From positions 1 through 33,691 of the IMG/VR virus record IMGVR_UViG_3300049483_000041: a DNA stretch of 33,691 nucleotides; one strand, written 5' to 3'. The DNA is from a virus. The notes below the pieces were generated by a model. It did not search any database. It was given only the letters and a program-made list of their open reading frames with translations, and was not told where the DNA came from. Made by a program: the position numbers and the translations under genes. Below, piece by piece: positions 7,938 through 17,339 of this stretch (position 1 is the stretch's first letter; each line of letters begins with the position of its first letter).

Positions 7938-9149
7938 TCACGAAGAAATGCGGCAGGCCCACTCGGGACGCAGAGCCGCGAAGCCGTAGAGGATGTCGAT
8001 CCGCATCAGCAGCTCGTCGTTGCGGATGTCCGAGGCCTGCCAGACACGCAGCGAAAGGCCATCCTGCACCCGTCGCACACACTTGGCCGCGTCGTCCATG
8101 ATCGGCAGATCGGCCGTCACGAACTGAAACGCTTCCTTGTGGTACATCAGGTTCTGGACGTAGCTGGTGCTCGCCCCGCCCCAGTACGTGACCGCCGCGC
8201 TGTTGAACGTGGCCGCGGTCAAGGTGCCGCCAGTGGCCGAGACGACATTCTTGCGCGGGCCGGTCAGGTAGATGGTCGGCGAAACCGTGCAAGCGCCGCC
8301 GCCACCAGTCACCGTCAGGAAGGTGAACTGCTGCAGGTTCGGGTACGCCGCCTTGGTTTCCGGGTGGCAGGCGTAGACACCAGCGATCGTGAACACCTGA
8401 CCGACTGACGGGGTCGTCGAGTTGGTCATGTTCAGAGCGTTTGTGCCGTCCACCACACCCGAAGAGGCGTCGACCGTCGCGGTGACATCCGAGCCGTTGC
8501 TCAGCGTCCACATGCGGTCGTTTTCGTACCAGTCCGCCATCGCGGTCCGGCCGATCATGCCCTCACGGTACTGCTCCTTGATCTGCGTCGCGTCTTGGAA
8601 CAGGCCCTTCAGGCCGTTTACCATGCCGCCCATCGTGACCGAATCCATCTGCACGAACCGGTTCCCATCCTTCGGGGCGAGATACTGATTCAGCTTGGCG
8701 CGGGCTGCACCGACAGCAACGAGGTCCACCGGCGGAGTGCCAGCGGTGCCTGCCGTGTTGTAGGTCGCCTTGGTCGAAGCCGCGATGTAATCGGACTCGA
8801 TGCCGGACACCAGAACCGACATCGCCGGCTCGATGTAACGCCGACTCACCTCATCGATGCTCAGGGCCAGCTCAGCGCTGTTGAATCGCATGTCGACGTG
8901 ATCCTGAGTGGCGACGGTGATCGTGCCGTTGATCTCGGACTGATCCTGCACGTCCATGACGCGAGAACCGGTGGTCCGCGTGTACATGTTCGGCTTGCGC
9001 ACCCGAAGGGCTGAGCCGATCTTGGCGCCGGTCTTGGCGTAGCTGTCGTCGTACTGACGGTCGGTGGTCCCGATGAACTGGCACTTCTCGTGCGCAATCC
9101 TCAGGGCCTCGCGGGTCACCATGTCAATGGTGAGAACGGTATTGCCCAT
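7938..9149 (-). CDS. P22-type major coat protein
   Basis: 403 residues, close to P22 gp5 (430). The N-terminus (LTIDMVTREALRIAHEKC) and the AKTGAKIGSALRVRKP segment near residue 42 are characteristic of the P22_CoatProtein family. The middle carries an inserted beta-rich stretch (residues ~230-330), consistent with the surface I-domain of this family. It assembles the T=7 capsid around the scaffold encoded just upstream. An AGGA-type ribosome-binding site precedes ATG 9149. Confidence 0.92.
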   Translation of the reverse strand: MGNTVLTIDMVTREALRIAHEKCQFIGTTDRQYDDSYAKTGAKIGSALRVRKPNMYTRTTGSRVMDVQDQSEINGTITVATQDHVDMRFNSAELALSIDEVSRRYIEPAMSVLVSGIESDYIAASTKATYNTAGTAGTPPVDLVAVGAARAKLNQYLAPKDGNRFVQMDSVTMGGMVNGLKGLFQDATQIKEQYREGMIGRTAMADWYENDRMWTLSNGSDVTATVDASSGVVDGTNALNMTNSTTPSVGQVFTIAGVYACHPETKAAYPNLQQFTFLTVTGGGGACTVSPTIYLTGPRKNVVSATGGTLTAATFNSAAVTYWGGASTSYVQNLMYHKEAFQFVTADLPIMDDAAKCVRRVQDGLSLRVWQASDIRNDELLMRIDILYGFAALRPEWACRISS

Positions 9150-9189
9150 TTCCTATTCCTTTCGGCCTAGGAAACGGGTTCCTAGACCA

Positions 9190-10017
9190 TTAGTGTCTGC
9201 GCGTGATCTGGGCCCGTCGCCATGCTGCGAATTCGCTGTCGGTCATGTTCGACGGATCCTTGTGCGCCACCCCCCCGCCCCTGATCGGTTCGATCGGGTC
9301 GGGGGAACTCGAGGGTTTCGGCTTGGCTTGCGCCTTCTTCGCTTCCATGAGTGCCTGCAGCTTGAATTCGAGCTTGGTGATGGCCCGATTGGCTTTGGCT
9401 TCATTCATGCGGGAGAGGGCCTCGGCTTCGTCCGAGTTGTCCGGGTCAGCGAGGTACTCGATGAGTGCCTGCGGATTCTCGGACTCGAAGATGGCGTCCA
9501 CGGCGGGCTTGGGCTTCCCGCCTTGCTCGATAGGCTTGTCTGTGAGCCCGTCGAATGCCTCGTTCAAGTCGGCCGCAAGCGAGTCGAATCGCTCTTTGCC
9601 CAGTGACTTTTCCAAGGCTGTGACAACGCTCCTGCGGTGCTCGATCTCGGACTCTTGTTCGCTGATCCTCGGGGCGAGCTGTTTGGCTCGTTCGGAGACC
9701 AGGCGATCAAGATCTGCCCGGGAGAGCGATAGGACTTCGCTATCGGTGCCTGCAGGTTGATTTGTAGCACCATTCGATGCGTTTTGCAAGACGCTTCCGC
9801 CTTGCAGCGCTTCTTCTAGCTTTCCGATGCGTCGAGTGCGCCGGTCGACGACCTTGCGAAGTCGCTCGATCTCGCGCTGCTCGGGGGTCTTTGGCGGCTT
9901 GGGCTCTTCTGCCTTCTGCTCGCCTTCCGGCTTGGCCTCGCCTTCGGCCGGCTTCGTTTCTTCGATTGCCGGCATTTCTTCAACTTCGGCCGGTGCTTCC
10001 GTGGTTTCGGTGTTCAT
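9190..10017 (-). CDS. Scaffolding protein
   Basis: 275 residues, highly charged. The first ~55 residues are almost entirely Glu/Pro/Ala/Lys. A coiled-coil stretch follows (EQREIERLRKVVDRRTRRI then KLEEAL), then more helical segments (SEQESEIEHRRSVVTALEKSL), and a positively charged C-terminus (AAWRRAQITRRH). A basic C-terminal end that binds coat is the known design of P22-type scaffolds. It lies immediately before the coat gene, the expected position. The start ATG 10017 has a GGAG site 7 bases upstream. Confidence 0.88.
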   Translation of the reverse strand: MNTETTEAPAEVEEMPAIEETKPAEGEAKPEGEQKAEEPKPPKTPEQREIERLRKVVDRRTRRIGKLEEALQGGSVLQNASNGATNQPAGTDSEVLSLSRADLDRLVSERAKQLAPRISEQESEIEHRRSVVTALEKSLGKERFDSLAADLNEAFDGLTDKPIEQGGKPKPAVDAIFESENPQALIEYLADPDNSDEAEALSRMNEAKANRAITKLEFKLQALMEAKKAQAKPKPSSSPDPIEPIRGGGVAHKDPSNMTDSEFAAWRRAQITRRH

Positions 10018-10032
10018 GCGGTTCTCCGTGGG

Positions 10033-12288
10033 TTAAAAAAGCAGAAGGTCTTCTTCCTGCCTACGTCTGCGTGCGCGCTTCGCTGCCTGGGCCTCGATGG
10101 CGTCCGCTTCTGTCGTGTCCGTGTTGGGGTTGGTGAGCTTGGTGAGCGACTTGAGGCTAATCCTCCCTTCGATGCGCCTGATGGCGGGCGACTGGATGGG
10201 GAGTTCGACCGCGCCCATGCCTTCGATGACGCGTTGATGCGCCTCGATAGCTTCTTTCTTGCGCCGATTGCGCTCGCGCAGGGTGCCGTAGTCGAAGTAG
10301 CCGCCGCTGAACGGGCGCACGCCTGTTTGCAGCAAGGTCGCGCTGCCGCTGATTTGGGCAGCGTCGGCAATCAAGTCACCGGTCGCCGCGTGAGTCCCAG
10401 CTGCGGTATGGACTGCCGTACCGCTGATCGTGGCAGCTTGCCCGGCCATCGCACCTGCAGCCGCATGCTCATGCGCTGCGATGCCGGCAATGGTCGCAGC
10501 CTGCCCAGCAAGCGCGCCAGTTGTCGTGTGCGGATGCACTGCAGCACCTGCCACCGTCGCCGCGCCTGCCGCGAGCGCTCCGGTAGTCGTGTGCAGCGTC
10601 AGATGCGTTGCCGTGCCCGCGACCGTTGCGGCGTCAGCGGCAAGCGCCCCGCTCGTGGCATGCCCAGCACCTGCCACGGTGTGATCCGCCGCGCCTGATA
10701 TCGTGGCGCTTCCTGCAACCAGTGCCCCGGTCGCCGCATGTTCATGCGCAGCCGTGCCGCTGATGGTCGCCGATTGCGAAACAAGCGCCCCGCTGCTGGT
10801 GTGCAGCGTCAGGTGAGCCGAGGTGCCTGCGATCGTGGAAGACGAAGCAGCGAGCGCCCCCGTTGCAACGTGCTGGTGCTCTGCGCTGCCTGCGATGACC
10901 GCAGCGGATCCCGCCAATGCACCCGAAGTGGTATGCAGAGTGAGGTGCGTAGCAGTGCCGGAAACGGTGGCCGCTTGCCCGCTCAGTGCCCCGGACCCAT
11001 CGTGAGAAGACCCAGAAGCAGGAAGGATCAGGTCTTTGTTGAACCACCCCGCGGGCTTTGCGCGGGTGTTGATCCACCCCTCGCGCCGCCACAGCTTGCT
11101 GTGCGTCCTGCCGCCGTTCTTGCGCCGCAGGGAGAACGCCGCCCACTGCTCAAGTTCCTGCAGCCCGAGCGCGCCCCATCCGCTGCCGGTAGACCAGACT
11201 TCGAACTGAAACGATACAACGGTGTTGACGGCATAGAACGTGCCATCCGCCGAGACGCTGACCCCGGTTGCCTTGTTCTCGTAGGAGACCTGATCGCCGT
11301 TTGCGAGATCAGGCGTCGCCGTCAGCCGGCCAGCCGAGTTCGTGTTCGGCGTGGTGATGTTGACGTACGACCAGCCGGTCGGCGGGGTCAGTGCGGTGAC
11401 GCCGTACGGAGCCGATGGGGTAAGCGCGTTGTCGGTGACGACGAGGTTGACCCCTGCGCCGTACTTGTTCGACCCGCGAACGACCGTGATGGTGATGGAC
11501 GTGTCAGCCCATGCCGTGACGGTCTGGGCATCTCCGCCAATGGTGACCGAGCCGGCACCTTGCGAGGCACCGAAGGTCGTTCCGGTGATGGTCAGCGAGT
11601 CTCCGATGCCCGGCGTCGAGCTGCTGATGCTCGTGATCGTCGGGCCGGCTACGCCATCCGTGAACGTGGCGCCCGCGATGCCCCACGCCGTCGAGGTGCC
11701 GAGCGTGCATTGCGGGGTCCAGTTGCCGCCCGGCGAGCTAACACGGTCGAAACCGTGCGATCCGTTTGTCGCGCCAGCGTCGTACTGCTCCGAGTCACCG
11801 CTTTGTGGCGTCGAGGTGGTTCCGGCGAAGTCCGCAACCACGCTGACCCCGAGATCTCCGGCAGTGATTGCCGTCGAGTTCGGGTTGTTCGATGCGCTGG
11901 CAGTGTTGTTTCCAGACTGTGCCGTGAAGCTCGCCGTACCACCTGGCGTGTAGATGAACGCCGCGATGTTGCGATACGTCGATCCGGTCGGCAGCGTAGC
12001 CGTCCAGATGTTCGAAGCATTGGAGAAGGCCGTGCTCAGGCAGTAGAACAACTGCACCGAGAAGACATCGGTCGCGTTGAACTGCTTCGTCAGCGCGGTA
12101 TAGGTATTCCCGGCCGTGTCCGCGACGTTACAGGTGCCGTCAGCACCCTCCCACTTGACACCGACGACAACCAGTTTTCCGGTCGCTAGGTTGAACCCCG
12201 CAGAGGTGGCCTGCGAAGTTGAGCCTATCCCGGACCCATCGGAACCGATCGGTGGCGATCCGTCGGTAAAGGCACGGGTGAACGCCAT
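10033..12288 (-). CDS. Large fibre/adhesin-like virion protein with IPT/TIG domain and Ala-rich tandem repeats
   Basis: 751 residues. Residues 1-210 look like a beta-sandwich of the type in phage adhesins (TGKLVVVGVKWEG, YRNIAAFIYTPGG). Residues ~217-295 are an IPT/TIG domain (GPTITSISSSTPGIGD then SLTITGTTFG). About ten imperfect repeats of roughly 20-25 residues follow, with consensus SGALAGQAATIAGTA and a His-containing spacer. The C-terminus is charged (KRARRRRQEEDLLLF). The start overlaps the previous stop as TAATG. Its place between portal and scaffold is unusual. Probably a surface or tail-associated attachment protein, by inference. Confidence 0.8.
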   Translation of the reverse strand: MAFTRAFTDGSPPIGSDGSGIGSTSQATSAGFNLATGKLVVVGVKWEGADGTCNVADTAGNTYTALTKQFNATDVFSVQLFYCLSTAFSNASNIWTATLPTGSTYRNIAAFIYTPGGTASFTAQSGNNTASASNNPNSTAITAGDLGVSVVADFAGTTSTPQSGDSEQYDAGATNGSHGFDRVSSPGGNWTPQCTLGTSTAWGIAGATFTDGVAGPTITSISSSTPGIGDSLTITGTTFGASQGAGSVTIGGDAQTVTAWADTSITITVVRGSNKYGAGVNLVVTDNALTPSAPYGVTALTPPTGWSYVNITTPNTNSAGRLTATPDLANGDQVSYENKATGVSVSADGTFYAVNTVVSFQFEVWSTGSGWGALGLQELEQWAAFSLRRKNGGRTHSKLWRREGWINTRAKPAGWFNKDLILPASGSSHDGSGALSGQAATVSGTATHLTLHTTSGALAGSAAVIAGSAEHQHVATGALAASSSTIAGTSAHLTLHTSSGALVSQSATISGTAAHEHAATGALVAGSATISGAADHTVAGAGHATSGALAADAATVAGTATHLTLHTTTGALAAGAATVAGAAVHPHTTTGALAGQAATIAGIAAHEHAAAGAMAGQAATISGTAVHTAAGTHAATGDLIADAAQISGSATLLQTGVRPFSGGYFDYGTLRERNRRKKEAIEAHQRVIEGMGAVELPIQSPAIRRIEGRISLKSLTKLTNPNTDTTEADAIEAQAAKRARRRRQEEDLLLF
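10325..11000 (-). repeat. In-frame tandem repeats of the fibre-like protein
   Basis: About ten imperfect coding repeats of 60-75 bases, each giving SGAL-x-x-x-AATI-x-GTA-x-H followed by either LTLHTT or a short His/Ala segment. The alternating spacers (LTLHT versus EHAAT) suggest a two-unit higher-order repeat. Repeat number is probably variable. Confidence 0.8.
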
Positions 12289-13025
12289 TACCAGTTCCCG
12301 ACTTCGATGCTCTTGAAGCCGAAGCTGGTCGGGACCACGCTCGCGTCAGGCCGCCAGAACGCGGCTACGCCCGGGGTTCCCGTGGCGAGAACCGGCGTGG
12401 TGTCCGTGATGGTGAGCGCCGCTGTGCCGCTGCCGTTCTTGAAGGCTTCGAAGACACCGTTCTCGTCCACGCGGAACAGCACCTCGTCGCCATCGACCAG
12501 GGCGCCGATGCCCGCTCCGGTCGGCCCGAGGATGGTCACGTCGTTCAAGTCGCCGTTCCATCGGTTCATCGTGCTGCTGTTGGCACTGTCCATCAGCAGT
12601 TCCATCGTCGAGACGGAGTTCGGGCCGATGGTGCAGCGCAGGTGCAGTTCGATCTCGTGCGTCATCGTCGGGGCATAGCCTCCGGCCCGCTTGATCACGC
12701 CCTTGATGTACTGCCGCGCTCCGAAGCTGAAGACAGTCGGGTTGATGCAAGCGACGTTGTCATCGTAGAATGACGGTGAGGCAGACACGCCGAACACGCC
12801 TGCGCCATTGGTCTGCATGTCGTTCCACTGCAGGCCATTGGTCAGGCCGTTGAGCCAGATGCCGCCCTGACTGACCGGGTTCTCGGTCGACGTGAAGGTC
12901 GTCGAGTAGGGCAGGGTCAAGAGCGCCGACGGCGTCTTGTTACCAATCGGGTAGTTACTGTAGCGTCTACCGTCTACGCTGGCCTTGAGAAACCAGGCCT
13001 TCGAATTGGCGTTCTTGGTCGGCAC
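12288..13025 (-). CDS. Beta-sandwich (lectin-like) virion protein
   Basis: 245 residues from GTG 13025, which follows the upstream stop within 10 bases. The protein is rich in aromatic residues, Thr and Asn with regularly spaced strands (PSALLTLPYSTTFTSTENP, THEIELHLRCTIGPNSVSTM, GDEVLFRVDENGVFEAFKNG). The DEVLFRVDENGVFEAFKNG pattern resembles jelly-roll carbohydrate-binding domains, so recognition of a surface glycan is a plausible inference. It lies within a block of four fibre-like genes. No named family is certain. Confidence 0.7.
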   Translation of the reverse strand: MPTKNANSKAWFLKASVDGRRYSNYPIGNKTPSALLTLPYSTTFTSTENPVSQGGIWLNGLTNGLQWNDMQTNGAGVFGVSASPSFYDDNVACINPTVFSFGARQYIKGVIKRAGGYAPTMTHEIELHLRCTIGPNSVSTMELLMDSANSSTMNRWNGDLNDVTILGPTGAGIGALVDGDEVLFRVDENGVFEAFKNGSGTAALTITDTTPVLATGTPGVAAFWRPDASVVPTSFGFKSIEVGNW

Positions 13026-13031
13026 ACTTCA

Positions 13032-14387
13032 TCACCAGGTGTAGACGATGCAATACCCGGCGCCGCCAGCACCACCAGCGCCGCCGAGGCCCGGATTCAT
13101 ACCGCAGCCACCGCCGCCGCCACCGTGACCGCCGACACCGCCGACACCACCAGCGCGGCCAGCCGTCGAGGCAGTGACAGTCGTTCCACCGCCGCCACCG
13201 GCCGAGCCGTGCGATCCGGTCGTGCGAGCGCTGCCCGCAGTGCCTGCTGTCGGGGATGCGCCATCCGTACCGACAGCACCGCCGCCACCGGCTACGTAGG
13301 ATCCACCAGCACCACCAGCACCACCAGCGATGTTCGCCGGGGTCGCGCTGTGGCTGCCACCCGCACCACCGCCTGCGCCGCCGAAGATCGACGATCCGCC
13401 GAGAGATGAGGCGACAGGGGTCGCAGCGATGCCGGCCCCACCGGCGCCACCATACTCGGCGTTGGCAGTCGTGGCTACCGCAGCCGTGCCGGTGACACCT
13501 TGCCCGCCCGCGCCGTTCGTGGCTGCAGTCGGCAGGCCACCGGTGCCACCACCACCCGCGCCTACACCGCCAGCACCGCCAGCACCACCGCCACCACCAC
13601 CGCCGTTGATCGCGGCCGAGATCGGGCCGCCCTGACCGCCGCCGCCGCCGAACGCGGTCAGCTTCGAGCCGAAAGTCGTCGAACCGCCGACGCCACCATT
13701 GCCACCAGCAGCGCCAGCAGCGCCAGGGGTACCACCCGTGCCGCCGGTGCCGATCGTGACAGTCTCGGTAGCGCCGAGATCGGCTGCATTGAAGGTACGA
13801 ATCGCGCAGTGTCCGCCACCACCACCACCACCACCGTGGGCTGCTGTAGCAGTCGCCAACGACGCCCCGGCGCCGCCACCTCCGCCAGCACCCCATTCAC
13901 AGACGGTGGTTACCTTCGGCGTGAACCCAGTCGGTTTCGTCCAGGTGTTCGCGCCGGGCGTCGAGAAGGTCTGAACGTCAGGAGCGCCGCTCGGCAGCTT
14001 CTGCAGGCCGTCCGAACTGTAGACGACCCAATCGCCGTTTTCGTTCAGCTTGACGCCCTCGCCGGGCTGAAGCGTGCCCTTCCACAACTCCGAAGTCGGG
14101 CCGCCGCTGTCGACGTAGCGGATCTCGATTGCATTGGCTGCGGCGTGATTGTTGAACGCCGAGTAATGCCCGATGTTTCGGACAGTCGAGGCGCCCGGAG
14201 CCGCCGGGCGATCCGTCGTCGTCGTGGCCGTCGTGATGTTTACCGGCTGAGTCGTCGGGCCGGCCGTGAAGCTCGAGCTGGTCGTGATCGGGTTCGGCGC
14301 ATCAACATAGCAATACGCCAGCTCCAAATCGCCAGCCGTCCCGGTGACAACCGAGATACTCTGCGTGGTGCCGATCAGTTGCAGCAT
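13032..14387 (-). CDS. Glycine-rich tail-fibre/adhesin protein
   Basis: 451 residues. The N-terminal ~135 residues are beta-rich (IEIRYVDSGGPTSELWKGTL). A segment FSTPGANTWTKPTGFTPKV then opens a Gly-rich domain with many GGGGGAGG runs and ends in YCIVYTW. This is the layout of phage Gly-rich adhesins with stacked polyglycine helices (Gly_rich_2-type domain). The polyglycine tracts would present receptor-binding loops. The DNA is strongly GGC/GGT-biased. Function in host recognition is inferred from the family. Confidence 0.8.
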   Translation of the reverse strand: MLQLIGTTQSISVVTGTAGDLELAYCYVDAPNPITTSSSFTAGPTTQPVNITTATTTTDRPAAPGASTVRNIGHYSAFNNHAAANAIEIRYVDSGGPTSELWKGTLQPGEGVKLNENGDWVVYSSDGLQKLPSGAPDVQTFSTPGANTWTKPTGFTPKVTTVCEWGAGGGGGAGASLATATAAHGGGGGGGGHCAIRTFNAADLGATETVTIGTGGTGGTPGAAGAAGGNGGVGGSTTFGSKLTAFGGGGGQGGPISAAINGGGGGGGAGGAGGVGAGGGGTGGLPTAATNGAGGQGVTGTAAVATTANAEYGGAGGAGIAATPVASSLGGSSIFGGAGGGAGGSHSATPANIAGGAGGAGGSYVAGGGGAVGTDGASPTAGTAGSARTTGSHGSAGGGGGTTVTASTAGRAGGVGGVGGHGGGGGGCGMNPGLGGAGGAGGAGYCIVYTW

Positions 14388-14388
14388 G

Positions 14389-14775
14389 TCAGGGCATCGC
14401 CGAGTAGGTCAGCGACGAACAAGACACGGTGTCGCCCGCTCCGATGGTCAGGCCGCCGGTCATGTTGATGTCCGACGACGACGCGGCCACGGCGCAGTGC
14501 GACACGACCGTGCCGCCTGAGGTTTCCAGCGTGGCATTCGCAACTGCCGAGGCATTGCCGGTTGCACTGGTATCGCTGGTGATGGCATTCGCCGTCGCCG
14601 TGCCGCCGCTAGACGCCCCGAACGGGGTCGCCGACAGAGTGAGGGTGGCAACGGCAGTGCCGGGAGCGCCAACAGTGCCAGACAGGCGGAACTTGAGCTT
14701 CGGCGAAGCGCCAAGCGCCGTGGTGTGCGCGTCGGCAACTGTGTTGCGGAACGTGGTGGAGTGGGTGACGGCCAT
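14389..14775 (-). CDS. Small beta-rich virion protein, function unknown
   Basis: 128 residues, rich in Ala/Thr/Ser with a GTAVATLTLSATPFGASSGG core and the segment ANAITSDTSATGNASAVANA. I associate this pattern with short structural proteins near phage portals or fibres (TLTFS..PFGA..G..TA). No charged active site is visible. It ends one base before the Gly-rich adhesin gene and starts 2 bases after the preceding one, so it is co-transcribed. Possibly a decoration or fibre-base protein. Confidence 0.7.
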   Translation of the reverse strand: MAVTHSTTFRNTVADAHTTALGASPKLKFRLSGTVGAPGTAVATLTLSATPFGASSGGTATANAITSDTSATGNASAVANATLETSGGTVVSHCAVAASSSDINMTGGLTIGAGDTVSCSSLTYSAMP

Positions 14776-14777
14776 GT

Positions 14778-14960
14778 TCAGGCCTCCTTCTCTTGCTGGG
14801 GTTCTTCGGAGCCTGGCGTGAAGGTCAGCGTGTAGTCCTCGACCTTGCCGGTGCCGGCACGGACGATCTGCACTTGCGCCGTCATCACTGCATGTTGGGC
14901 GATGAGCCGCGCCGGTTCAGGTTGTTGAGGCTGCTTCTGTTCGTCCATTGCTTCACTCAC
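14778..14960 (-). CDS. Small hypothetical protein after the portal gene
   Basis: 60 residues from GTG 14960 (GTGA overlap with the portal stop), or 56 from ATG 14948. Gln/Pro-rich N-terminus, then a short beta-like stretch (AQVQIVRAGTGKVEDYTLTF) and an acidic tail. It links the portal gene to the fibre block. I do not recognise it. Confidence 0.65.
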   Translation of the reverse strand: MSEAMDEQKQPQQPEPARLIAQHAVMTAQVQIVRAGTGKVEDYTLTFTPGSEEPQQEKEA

Positions 14961-17296
14961 TGAAGGGTCTGCGGTGTATCGATTTTGTCGATGACGTGCA
15001 GGATATCGCCGGTCTTCTTGTCCCGCACCGGAATCCGCTTGCGCGGCGCTTGCAACAGGTTGATGACGACCTCAAGCAGTTGGGAGACGTGCTCTTGCCC
15101 CTGCATGATCTCCTGCTCAGCCTCGCTCGGTCCCTCAGGCTCGGCTGGTTCAGGTGCTTCCATATCCTGCGCTCCTTGCATCGGAGGTGTGGCCGGCTGG
15201 TTCGCCATTGCTTCCGGCGCCTCGCCAGGCTCTTCGGCAGGGTTCGGCTGCGCCATGGCCTGCTGCACTGTTTCCATAGCGATCTGCTGTACCTGCTCAG
15301 GCGTGAGCGCAACAACCTGCATGCGCTTGGTCTGCGCGTCGTAGGCCTTGATCGCTACCTCGTCTTCCTTGGCGTCGGCCGCAGCTTTGGCCGCAGCCGC
15401 TTCGGCGTGCGTATCGTCGAGTTCCTGCTGCGCAGCATGAGCCTCTTGGATGGCCGCTTGCAAGGCCTGGCCGAGTTGCTGCACCTTGGCCGTCAGTTCC
15501 GCGGTCGTCGGCGCGTTGCTGTCCTGAGGCTGCAGGATCGCCTTGACTTCTGGCGGGGCAACGGCCGTTAGCACCTGGGCGAGCTTGTCAGCATGCGGCA
15601 CGTCCAGGCTCTGCGCCCACAGTGGCGCCAGCGCGGGAGTCATGGATGGATTCGCCCGCATCATCTCCGTGTAGGCCTGCTGTGCCTGCTGACGCTGCGT
15701 GCTGAAGCTAGCGCCCACTACTACGCGAACGTCATATTTTCCTACGTTCGGGTTGATGGACAGGCCCTGCGGGGTTTCCTCGATAGCTTGACCATCCGGG
15801 TTGACCGTGACGTGCCCGGGGGTCATGTCGATACCGAGCACGCGTAGCTGGCGCTTGGTATCGATCAGGCGCGATGTCATGTCCATGCAGAGCATGCCGA
15901 CTTGCCCCAATGCCGCGGCCAAGTGTGCCGGGAAATGGGCCGTCGAGGCCTCGCCCTGCTGCTTGCGGCTGTCGATTGCCACGCCGCTGGTTTCGTTGCT
16001 CGGTGCACCAAGGTTCGCTTGGTACATGCCGAAAGCGGCCTGAATGTCTTCCTTTGCCTGAATCGCGCCCTGCATGTGGTTCTGCAGGTTGATAGACACG
16101 TTCGGGCGGGATGGCGAGGCAATCGGGCCAGCTTCGTCCATGTCGTTATAGGGAAGGTAGGCCCGCGAGTCGACTGATGCCCGGTCCCACAAAGGTTCAA
16201 ATCCCCGGATAGCCCTTTCAGGCGTGATCCACGGCGCTTTCGGCGCCTGGTTCATGTAGGCCCGAATCTCTGAGACGTGGTAGTTGTAAGCCCGCTGCGG
16301 ACTCCTGCCACGCCGGGCAAGCCCGCAATAGGTCATGCGCCCCTTGTCCCAGCCGACGTATCCGTACACCGGGACGATGCCGATGCCGCTGGCCGGATAC
16401 TCGCGGTCCTCCTCGAGGATCTCGACGCCTGACATCACGGCCCAATAGACGCACCGGGTCTTGTCCGTGTAGTCGCGGACGTATTTGAACTGCTGGCCCT
16501 TGGCTAGGGCGTCCTCGTATTGGCCCTTCGGCAGGCTCGCGTCGCCGCCTTTCTCGTCGGTGAACACCACCACCGTCTGGGTCCTAGTCTCGACGCGCCA
16601 CTCCTCGACGATGAGAACGGATTCGCGCTTGTCATCCTGTTGCTGGCCATCCTCGCCGAAGCTGACCTTCTTGGCGTTGACCCCGAACCGGCGTTCGAAC
16701 TCGCTGTTGGACAGCGGGGACAGCAACTGACCGAAGTTGGCGTCGCTGCCATCAAGTTCCTGCGACCACGGATCGAGGATCACCCGCATCGGGTCGCCCT
16801 CGCTAGAGATGCGCGGTTCCTTGTACTTCAGCGGCCGGTCGGTGAACTCCGGGCGGACGATCAGATAGCCGACGCCAGCCCGTGCCGCCGATGTCAGAGC
16901 CCGCGCATAGTGCTGCTGGGCTCGCGAGGCGTGCTCGATCTGTCGAAAGAAGCCGTCGAGTTGCTCGGCTACTTTCCTGTCTGCACCATCTCCTACCGGG
17001 ATCGCATGCAACGAAGGCGGGCGCTGTTCGACTTGGCCGGCGACGTTTGACACGTACTGACCGATCTGGTCCATCACCAGGCAAGGACGCATGCCGCCTG
17101 GATCGTTCTCGCGCTGGCGTTTCTCGGTCGGATCCCACTGCTGCGGGTCGCTCGGGTCGGAGAACGCGAGATCTTCCTCGATCTGGCGCCGCTGTGCGCT
17201 CAGTGCGTCGAGGGAGTCACGGTGCCTTTCCTGCGCCTCTTTGAGCAAGTTATCCACGGCGCGGCGATGTCGTGACCATACGCCGCACGATAGCAC
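14957..17296 (-). CDS. P22-type portal protein
   Basis: 779 residues as drawn, near P22 gp1 (725). Characteristic segments are IEEDLAFSDPSDPQQWDP near residue 39, GQYVSNVAGQVEQRPP and AAFGMYQANLGAPSNETSG (residues ~425-445). The C-terminal ~150 residues are Gln/Ala/Glu-rich and helical, like the P22 portal barrel. It forms the dodecameric DNA channel. The start is uncertain: GTG 17296 has no clear Shine-Dalgarno, and a GTG 13 codons downstream is possible. It follows the large terminase after 43 bases. Confidence 0.92.
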   Translation of the reverse strand: MLSCGVWSRHRRAVDNLLKEAQERHRDSLDALSAQRRQIEEDLAFSDPSDPQQWDPTEKRQRENDPGGMRPCLVMDQIGQYVSNVAGQVEQRPPSLHAIPVGDGADRKVAEQLDGFFRQIEHASRAQQHYARALTSAARAGVGYLIVRPEFTDRPLKYKEPRISSEGDPMRVILDPWSQELDGSDANFGQLLSPLSNSEFERRFGVNAKKVSFGEDGQQQDDKRESVLIVEEWRVETRTQTVVVFTDEKGGDASLPKGQYEDALAKGQQFKYVRDYTDKTRCVYWAVMSGVEILEEDREYPASGIGIVPVYGYVGWDKGRMTYCGLARRGRSPQRAYNYHVSEIRAYMNQAPKAPWITPERAIRGFEPLWDRASVDSRAYLPYNDMDEAGPIASPSRPNVSINLQNHMQGAIQAKEDIQAAFGMYQANLGAPSNETSGVAIDSRKQQGEASTAHFPAHLAAALGQVGMLCMDMTSRLIDTKRQLRVLGIDMTPGHVTVNPDGQAIEETPQGLSINPNVGKYDVRVVVGASFSTQRQQAQQAYTEMMRANPSMTPALAPLWAQSLDVPHADKLAQVLTAVAPPEVKAILQPQDSNAPTTAELTAKVQQLGQALQAAIQEAHAAQQELDDTHAEAAAAKAAADAKEDEVAIKAYDAQTKRMQVVALTPEQVQQIAMETVQQAMAQPNPAEEPGEAPEAMANQPATPPMQGAQDMEAPEPAEPEGPSEAEQEIMQGQEHVSQLLEVVINLLQAPRKRIPVRDKKTGDILHVIDKIDTPQTLQ

Positions 17297-17339
17297 AATA
17301 CTATGGAGTTGCGCAATGCCATTGTTTTACGCTAAACGA

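Noticed and set aside
13032-14387. Runs of CCACCGCCGCC as a simple-sequence repeat or CRISPR-like array
   Set aside because: They are GGC/GGT codons of the polyglycine domain; there are no regular spacers.
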